DNA of 40,889 bases from Acidiferrobacteraceae bacterium (GTDB lineage Bacteria; Pseudomonadota; Gammaproteobacteria; Arenicellales; UBA868). Both the position numbers and the translations under genes were made by a program. Shown one piece after another: positions 35,477-40,889 of the stretch; within the stretch, counting starts at the first letter, position 1; each line of letters opens with the position of its first letter. A model generated the notes under the pieces. It made no database searches. It saw only the letters and a list, made by a program, of their open reading frames with translations, and was not told the DNA's origin. Location of the stretch: contig PBSU01000022.1 of the NCBI GenBank assembly GCA_002726415.1, positions 1-40,889 of the forward strand, given 5' to 3'.

Positions 35477-36271
35477 TCAGGACTCCTCAGCAAAGCTCGG
35501 GCTGATACCGACGGTATTAAAGCCGCCGTCCACGTAAGTAATCTCTCCGGTGATGCCCGAAGCTAAATCTGAGCACAGAAATGCAGCAGTATTGCCGACT
35601 TCCTCTATCGTGACACCGCGGCCCAGAGGAGCGGTGTTCTCGTAGAAGTGCATCATCTTCTTGAAACCCCGAATTCCAGATGCAGCCAGCGTTCTGATCG
35701 GCCCAGCAGAGATGCCATTCACCCGAATACCCTTATCGCCTAGTGATTGGGCGAGGTAGCGCACGTTGGCTTCCAGACTCGCTTTAGCCAGGCCCATCAC
35801 GTTATAGCCCGGCATTGATCTTTGCGACCCGATATAACTGAGGGTCAACATGGCGCTCCCAGGATTCATCATGGGGCGCAGTGATCGGGCTAGTGCCGCA
35901 AAACTATAGGAGCTGATTTCGTGGGCAGTGCGGAACCCTTCCCGGGTTACTGCATCAAGGTACAACCCCTCAAGTTCTTCCCGCGGCGCAAAGGCTATGG
36001 AGTGCACCAGAATGTCCAGGTGATCCCAATGCTGTTCCAGTGCTTCACGCATAGCATCGATGTCGCTGTCGTTGGACACATCGCAGCGGATTGCAGTCTC
36101 TGAACCCAGGGCCGCAGCGAATTTTTTGGCTCGCTCCCCCAGTTTGTCGTTTTCATAGGTCAGTACCAGGTCGGCACCTTCCCGGGCCATTGCCTGGGCA
36201 ATACCCCAGGCAATGGAGCGATTCGAGGCGACCCCGGTCACCAGTGCGCGTTTGCCATCGAGAAATCCCAT
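35477..36271 (-). CDS. fabI: Enoyl-[acyl-carrier-protein] reductase (NADH)
   Basis: FabI (264 aa) reduces enoyl-ACP in each fatty-acid elongation cycle and is the triclosan target. The numbering matches E. coli FabI: Tyr146 (LSYIGSQ), Tyr156 and Lys163 (YNVMGLAK) are the active-site residues. The NADH-binding [15 protein letters not shown] is at 11-25 and [12 protein letters not shown] near 196-207. Residue 93 is Ala where E. coli has Gly; Ala is also found in triclosan-sensitive homologues, so this does not imply resistance. The frame is open 12 codons upstream, but [13 protein letters not shown] at 36271 is the family start. It converges on ppiD (20-base gap) and diverges from rsmJ. Confidence 0.96.
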   Translation of the reverse strand: MGFLDGKRALVTGVASNRSIAWGIAQAMAREGADLVLTYENDKLGERAKKFAAALGSETAIRCDVSNDSDIDAMREALEQHWDHLDILVHSIAFAPREELEGLYLDAVTREGFRTAHEISSYSFAALARSLRPMMNPGSAMLTLSYIGSQRSMPGYNVMGLAKASLEANVRYLAQSLGDKGIRVNGISAGPIRTLAASGIRGFKKMMHFYENTAPLGRGVTIEEVGNTAAFLCSDLASGITGEITYVDGGFNTVGISPSFAEES

Positions 36272-36357
36272 TTTTTCTAATGCCCTTGGGTAGAATGAAG
36301 CCAGCAATGACTTTTATCTCAAGCCCGAGCCACTGTCAAAGTCCGGTCAGATCCTCC

Positions 36358-37083
36358 ATGGAGGCTGGCGTATCCATTGTGGCAATGAGTCCGCAAATGC
36401 TGCCCCGAGCGCAGGTGCTGGCATCACGCCTGGCTTTGGAGTTGATACCCCGCTCCGCCGATGCTGCCGGCCTGGTACTTGAGGTTCATCCGGATAATCT
36501 GGCGTTGCGCGACTGTACCCGGCCAGGTACGCGAGCGCTGGTCATTGAGCCCCACGCCAGGCGCGCGCCAGCGTACGGTCGAGACCTCATATCGCGAGCA
36601 CTGGGGCGGGGTTGTCGAACCGTGATCGATGCGACCGCGGGTTTTGGCACCGATGCTTTTGATTTTGTTCGGCGCGGCAAGCAGGTGTTGGCTATAGAGC
36701 GAGTCGGGGTGATCGCTGAAATGCTAATGGAGGCAGCACGGCGTTCTTGTGAACAGCATGGCCGGGATGATCTGACCGTCATCAGCGCAGATGCCCGTGA
36801 ACAGATTGCGAAGCAGGCCCGGGCAGATGTGATATTTCTTGATCCTATGTTTCCCGGCCGTGACCGCCATAGCGCCCGGCCCCGCAAGGCCCAACAACTG
36901 CTACGCGCGCTTGCCGGCGATGATTTGGATGCTGAGGAATTGGCGCGAATTGCCAGAGATAAGGCTCTAAAGCGGGTGGTGATAAAACGTCCGCGTACAG
37001 CTCCACCCCTGGCAGGGAAGCCTGATCACTGTTTCAGGGGGCGATCTGTGCGCTATGACATCTATTTCTCACACACACGATGA
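36358..37083 (+). CDS. rsmJ: 16S rRNA (guanine(1516)-N(2))-methyltransferase
   Basis: RsmJ (about 241 aa; 250 in E. coli) methylates G1516 of 16S rRNA. The SAM-binding motif is VIDATAGFGTDAFDFVRRGKQVLAIER, and the catalytic-type motif VIFLDPMFPGRDRHS is followed by KRVVIKRPRTAPPLAG, all signature blocks of the DUF548/YhiQ family. The start is uncertain. The open frame reaches back to 36091, overlapping fabI; ATGs at 36295, 36307, 36358 and 36385 are possible and none has a good ribosome binding site. 36358 best fits the family N-terminus. The TGA overlaps the rsmE ATG by four bases. Confidence 0.9.
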   Translation: MEAGVSIVAMSPQMLPRAQVLASRLALELIPRSADAAGLVLEVHPDNLALRDCTRPGTRALVIEPHARRAPAYGRDLISRALGRGCRTVIDATAGFGTDAFDFVRRGKQVLAIERVGVIAEMLMEAARRSCEQHGRDDLTVISADAREQIAKQARADVIFLDPMFPGRDRHSARPRKAQQLLRALAGDDLDAEELARIARDKALKRVVIKRPRTAPPLAGKPDHCFRGRSVRYDIYFSHTR

Positions 37084-37823
37084 GCGCCCGCCACTGGTTC
37101 TACCTGCCTGAGTTGGAAGATGCCGGCGTACACACCGTGCTCCAGGGGTCGCAAGCCAGCCATGCTATACGGGCTCGCCGGCTGAGACCCGGCGATCCTG
37201 TTGTTGTTTTTGATGGCGCCGGCGGCACTGCATCTGGCCTGATCAGTGAGATCGTTCAGCGGCCATTGCAGGTTCATCTGCAACTGGAAGATTTCCGGGT
37301 GTTGCCTGTGCCAGGCTACCGGATCCATCTGTTGAGTGCTCTGCCTAAGGGTGAGCGTCAGGCCACGATGCTGGATATGGCAACACAATTGGGGATGACC
37401 GACTTTACTGCTCTGGCATGTGACCGCAGCGTCAGTCAGGCACAGGATCGGGCACGGGCACGTTGGCAGCGGCTGTTGATTGAGGCCTGCAAGCAGAGCC
37501 ACCGGCCACGACTGCCGACTCTGCACCCGCCACTGACGGTTGACTCCTGGGCAGCCCAGGTCAGCGCCGGGGATGCTGTTGTGCTCCTTGGGGATGCACA
37601 TGGGGCGCCACCGGCACAACTTTTTCTGTCCCAGCTTCAGGAGGGTACGATGTTTTGCCTGCTGGTGGGTCCTGAGGGGGGGTTCACACCCCGGGAATGT
37701 GATCTGCTCGACACCGTTGCACCGCTGGGGGTATCCCTGGGTCGGGGCGTACTGCGGATCGAGACCGCCGCAGTCGCTATGGTTGCCCTGGCCGCCAGTC
37801 TGGCGCCTGGCTGCCCCGAATAA
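37080..37823 (+). CDS. rsmE: 16S rRNA (uracil(1498)-N(3))-methyltransferase
   Basis: RsmE (247 aa) methylates U1498 of 16S rRNA. An N-terminal PUA-like RNA-binding domain covers about residues 1-70 (HAIRARRLRPGDPVVVFDGAG). The SPOUT methyltransferase domain has LLSALPKGERQATML, then GPEGGFTPREC and LGRGVLRIETAAVA, which form the knotted SAM site. The ATG overlaps the rsmJ stop (ATGA), so the two rRNA methylases are coupled. It converges on valS with a 21-base gap and no visible terminator. Confidence 0.93.
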   Translation: MSARHWFYLPELEDAGVHTVLQGSQASHAIRARRLRPGDPVVVFDGAGGTASGLISEIVQRPLQVHLQLEDFRVLPVPGYRIHLLSALPKGERQATMLDMATQLGMTDFTALACDRSVSQAQDRARARWQRLLIEACKQSHRPRLPTLHPPLTVDSWAAQVSAGDAVVLLGDAHGAPPAQLFLSQLQEGTMFCLLVGPEGGFTPRECDLLDTVAPLGVSLGRGVLRIETAAVAMVALAASLAPGCPE

Positions 37824-37844
37824 GTCTTGAGTTGATAAATTGTG

Positions 37845-40628
37845 TCAGGGCAGGTCCGTAATCCGGGCTTGCTGGGTGTTCAGTTCTTCAAGATCCCGCA
37901 CCAGTTGGTCTGCGCGATCTTGTTCCTTGGTTACAACCGCTTCCGGGGCACGGTCCAGAAAGTCAGGGTTCGATAGTTTGGTCTGGCTGCGTTCCAGATC
38001 GGCCGTGAGTTTTTCAATCTCTCGATGCAGACGCTTGAGTTCAGCTTCACGGTCGATCACCGAACCCAAAGGTACGAGAATTTTCATGTCACCGACCAGC
38101 GCAGTGGCGCTTTGCTCAGTTTGTTCCGTATCGCTGATATAGGTCAGGCTTTGCAGTCGGGCCAGCGCCGCCAGCAGGGTACGAAATTGGTCGGCGCGGC
38201 GGCAGTCATGATCGCTGCCACCCTGCAGCATGGCCGCTAGGGCCTTATGGGGTTCAATATTCATTTCACCGCGAATGTTGCGCAGCCCGCCGACAACGGC
38301 TTGGATCCATTCCAGATCAGCTAGGGCCTCGCTATCGATCAGGCTCTGATCACATTGTGGATAAGGTTGCTGCATGATCGATTGACCAGTGGCGGTCGTA
38401 CGTGATCGCAGTTGTTGCCACAAGGTTTCGGTGATGTAAGGCATGATCGGGTGGATCAGGCGCAGTGCAGCGTCAAGGGTATTGACCAGGGTTTGGCGTA
38501 CGCCGGCTTTGCGATCCTCCGTCAAAGCGGTATCGGCCAGTTGGATTTTGGCGATCTCGAGGTACCAGCTGCAGTACTCATCCCAAGTGAAAGTATGCAG
38601 TGCCTGTACCGCCTGATCAAAGCGGTAAGCAGCCATCGCGTTCTCAACACTGCTGGCAACCTGCTGTAGTCGAGAAGTAATCCAGCGCTCTGCAGGACCA
38701 GTTTCGAAGTGGCTGAGTGGGTTACCCGCCACAGATTCAGTATTCATCATAACGAAACGCGCAGCGTTCCACAGTTTGTTGCAGAAATTGCGAAAGCCCT
38801 CTATCCGTCCCAGATCAAATCGAATATCCCGGCCCTGCGTGGCCAGACTGGCGAATGTGAAACGCAGTGCATCGGTACCAAAAGAGGGAATCCCGTCGGG
38901 AAACTGGCGCCGCGTCACCTCGGCAATCCGTTTGGCCATTTGCGGTTGCATCAGCCCGGCAGTGCGTTTTTCAACCAGATCGCAAAGCTCAATGCCGTCG
39001 ATCAAATCCAGCGGATCCAGCACGTTACCCTTGGATTTGGACATTTTCTGCCCATCGGCATCGCGCACCAGGCCATGGACATAGACCTCATGAAAGGGTA
39101 CGTCACCGGCGAACTTCAGGCCGAACATGATCATTCTCGCCACCCAGAAGAAAATAATGTCAAAGCCGGTTACCAGCACGCTGGTGGGGTAGAAGGTGTT
39201 GAGTTCCTCGGTTGAGTTGGGCCAGCCCAGGGTAGAAAAAGGCCACAGGGCTGATGAGAACCAGGTGTCAAGTACGTCTTCATCCTGGCGCAGGCGGACT
39301 TCCTGACCATGAAGTTCTCGTGCCTGATCCTGTGCCTGGGACTCATCCCGGGCGACGAAGATATTCCCTTGATCGTCATACCACGCCGGAATCCGGTGAC
39401 CCCACCAGATTTGTCGGGAAATACACCAATCCTGGATATTGCGCATCCACTCAAAGTAGGTGCGGCTCCAGTTTTCAGGCACAAAGCGGATATCCCCATC
39501 TTCGACAGCCTTGATGGCCGGTTGTGCCAGCGGTTCGGCCCTTACAAACCACTGGTCCGTCAGATAGGGCTCGACCACGGCCTGCGAACGGTCCCCGCGG
39601 GGCACCATCGAGGTGTGCTCATCGATCCGTTCGATCAGATCTAAGCTCTTGAGTTGTGCGACGATTTTCTCCCTCGCGTCATAACGATCCAGCCCATGGT
39701 AAATAGAGTCGGGCAGATCGATGGCCGCGCTGGAATCCAGAATATTGATCGGATCCAGCCCATGGCGGGCCCCCACTTCATAATCATTAAAATCGTGTGC
39801 TGGGGTAATTTTCAGACAGCCAGTACCAAATTCAGGGTCTACGTAGTTATCGGCAATGATCGGGATCTCGCGCTCGGTCAACGGTAGACGGACGCAACTA
39901 TCAACGAGGTGGCGGTACCGCTCATCGTCAGGGTGCACGGCTACTGCCGTATCTCCAAGCATGGTTTCTGGCCGCGTCGTGGCGACAACAACGTGGCCGC
40001 TGCCATCAGCCAGTGGATAGCGAAGATGCCAGAGAAAACCGTTCTCTTCTTCAGATAGCACTTCCAGGTCCGACAGTGCGGTATGCAGTACGGGATCCCA
40101 GTTAACCAGCCGCTTACCTCTGTAGATCAGGTTCTCTTCGTAGAGTCGAACAAAGACTTCTCGTACGGCATGCGATAACTCCTCGTCCATGGTGAAGCGT
40201 TCGCGGCTCCAGTCCAGGGAGGCGCCCATGCGCCGCAGTTGCCGGGTAATAGTGCCACCGGATTCATGTTTCCATCGCCAGACACGATCGATGAAGGCGT
40301 CGCGGCCCAGGTCATAGCGGGTCTGACCCTGGATGTCCAGTTGCCGCTCGACCACCATCTGAGTTGCAATGCCCGCATGGTCCGTGCCCGCCTGCCACAG
40401 CGTTTTGTGGCCGCGCATCCGGTGATAGCGCACCAGTGCGTCCATGATCGTATCCTGGAAAGCATGCCCCATATGCAGGCTGCCGGTAACGTTCGGTGGG
40501 GGGATAGCGATGCAAAAGGGCGGACCATCACCAGCGGGGGCGAAGGCGCCACTGGTTTCCCACGCATCGTAGAGTGCCTGCTCTATTGCATGCGGGTCAT
40601 AGGTTTTGCTGAGTTCGTTTTCGCTCAT
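37845..40628 (-). CDS. valS: Valyl-tRNA synthetase
   Basis: ValS (927 aa; 951 in E. coli) charges tRNA-Val. The class I signatures are both present: [15 protein letters not shown] near residues 43-57 (HIGH box variant HMGH) and [12 protein letters not shown] near 530. The editing (CP1) domain lies between, with [19 protein letters not shown]. The anticodon-binding domain follows, and a C-terminal coiled-coil tail (about 855-925, rich in Glu, Lys, Arg and Leu) is the ValRS tRNA-binding arm. The ATG at 40628 is the first in frame; its ribosome binding site is weak. TATACT on the minus strand (40683-40678) is a possible -10. A matching tRNA-Val lies at 33191. Confidence 0.97.
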   Translation of the reverse strand: MSENELSKTYDPHAIEQALYDAWETSGAFAPAGDGPPFCIAIPPPNVTGSLHMGHAFQDTIMDALVRYHRMRGHKTLWQAGTDHAGIATQMVVERQLDIQGQTRYDLGRDAFIDRVWRWKHESGGTITRQLRRMGASLDWSRERFTMDEELSHAVREVFVRLYEENLIYRGKRLVNWDPVLHTALSDLEVLSEEENGFLWHLRYPLADGSGHVVVATTRPETMLGDTAVAVHPDDERYRHLVDSCVRLPLTEREIPIIADNYVDPEFGTGCLKITPAHDFNDYEVGARHGLDPINILDSSAAIDLPDSIYHGLDRYDAREKIVAQLKSLDLIERIDEHTSMVPRGDRSQAVVEPYLTDQWFVRAEPLAQPAIKAVEDGDIRFVPENWSRTYFEWMRNIQDWCISRQIWWGHRIPAWYDDQGNIFVARDESQAQDQARELHGQEVRLRQDEDVLDTWFSSALWPFSTLGWPNSTEELNTFYPTSVLVTGFDIIFFWVARMIMFGLKFAGDVPFHEVYVHGLVRDADGQKMSKSKGNVLDPLDLIDGIELCDLVEKRTAGLMQPQMAKRIAEVTRRQFPDGIPSFGTDALRFTFASLATQGRDIRFDLGRIEGFRNFCNKLWNAARFVMMNTESVAGNPLSHFETGPAERWITSRLQQVASSVENAMAAYRFDQAVQALHTFTWDEYCSWYLEIAKIQLADTALTEDRKAGVRQTLVNTLDAALRLIHPIMPYITETLWQQLRSRTTATGQSIMQQPYPQCDQSLIDSEALADLEWIQAVVGGLRNIRGEMNIEPHKALAAMLQGGSDHDCRRADQFRTLLAALARLQSLTYISDTEQTEQSATALVGDMKILVPLGSVIDREAELKRLHREIEKLTADLERSQTKLSNPDFLDRAPEAVVTKEQDRADQLVRDLEELNTQQARITDLP

Positions 40629-40730
40629 GAATCGGCGGCGTAGCCTCGTTTGGGGGCATCAATCGACAAAACGCCAGAGTATAGGCGAACTGCTTGAGGG
40701 TAGGCACGCCGGCGTAGGGCTTAGGGTTGT

Positions 40731-40889
40731 TCAGTCGTCACCTAACCAGGGGGTCAGGCGCATTTTAATATCGCTTGCCAAATCGTCGCGAAGCGATTCG
40801 GGCAGGGACTCGCCCGAATGTAGCGACAATCTTTTCTCGACTACTGCCAGCAGTTCAGCCGCCAGTTCCTCAAGACTTTCGTCGTTTGT
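40731..40889 (-). CDS. Unidentified protein, C-terminal 52 residues (5' end outside window)
   Basis: The minus strand is open from the window edge to a TGA at 40731-40733. It encodes 52 residues that look helical, with the start SLEELAAELLAVVEKRL and the end IKMRLTPWLGDD. I do not recognise a family. It lies 102 bases upstream of valS on the same strand. In E. coli the gene upstream of valS is holC, but this tail does not let me confirm HolC. Confidence 0.5.
   Translation of the reverse strand, partial: TNDESLEELAAELLAVVEKRLSLHSGESLPESLRDDLASDIKMRLTPWLGDD

Noticed and set aside
36091-36357. N-terminal extension of rsmJ into fabI
   Set aside because: The extra residues overlap the conserved start of fabI and do not fit the RsmJ N-terminus.

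Overview
The window is a bacterial chromosome segment with gene content, gene order and protein lengths typical of Gammaproteobacteria. Diagnostic blocks are gltB-gltD, the bamD / rluD-pgeF / clpB neighbourhood, tRNAs-tig-clpP-clpX-lon-hupB-tRNAs-ppiD next to fabI, and a valS locus. The genus cannot be fixed from the sequence. A periplasmic rhodanese beside a TlpA-type thioredoxin hints at sulfur or thiol chemistry, but this is only a hint. The segment is almost entirely core genome. I see no insertion sequence, prophage, CRISPR array or toxin-antitoxin pair.

Layout. 1-4543: the 3' end of gltB, then gltD, pyrF and hemE, closely packed on the plus strand. 4567-6999: an SDR dehydrogenase diverging from a GNAT acetyltransferase, then a stand-alone lpxD. 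7186-9117: a Pit-type phosphate transporter with its DUF47/PhoU-like partner. 9123-9373: the truncated, frameshifted 3' remnant of an aquaporin-family gene. 9436-12901 (minus): an operon of a COG3146 GNAT/FemAB-like protein, aat, bpt and a metallo-beta-lactamase hydrolase, with stop-start coupling at the first two junctions. 12997-15382: nadE converging on bamD. 15419-17151: rluD-pgeF, closed by a perfect palindromic terminator. 17237-18804: a small cell-envelope thiol group (secreted rhodanese, a 61-residue secreted Cys-rich peptide, a TlpA-like protein). 18789-19631: nadC. 19863-23720: clpB and a sugar nucleotidyltransferase. 23773-25662: htpG (minus). 25936-26541: five tRNAs (Pro, Arg, His, Lys, Leu). 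26614-35456: tig, clpP, clpX, lon, hupB, tRNA-Val, tRNA-Asp, ppiD. 35477-37823: fabI (minus), then rsmJ and rsmE. 37845-40628: valS (minus). 40731-40889: the C-terminal end of an unidentified gene upstream of valS.

How the genes work together. The strongest theme is protein quality control. ClpB, HtpG, trigger factor, ClpXP, Lon and PpiD are all here, along with Aat and Bpt, which tag proteins for the N-degron pathway. clpB, htpG and lon each have an upstream sequence matching the heat-shock sigma-32 promoter (CTTGAx, 14-15 bp spacer, CCCCAx), read directly from the DNA. This suggests a clustered heat-shock regulon. Other genes serve nitrogen assimilation (GltBD), pyrimidine, heme and NAD synthesis (PyrF, HemE, NadE, NadC), envelope building (LpxD, BamD, FabI, PgeF), phosphate uptake, and rRNA/tRNA maturation and charging (RluD, RsmJ, RsmE, ValS).

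I do not find a wholly new multi-gene system. The items most worth checking are the tandem-repeat Cys-rich secreted peptide between the rhodanese and TlpA genes, the three adjacent aminoacyl-transferase-fold genes, the sigma-32 promoter set and the aquaporin remnant.
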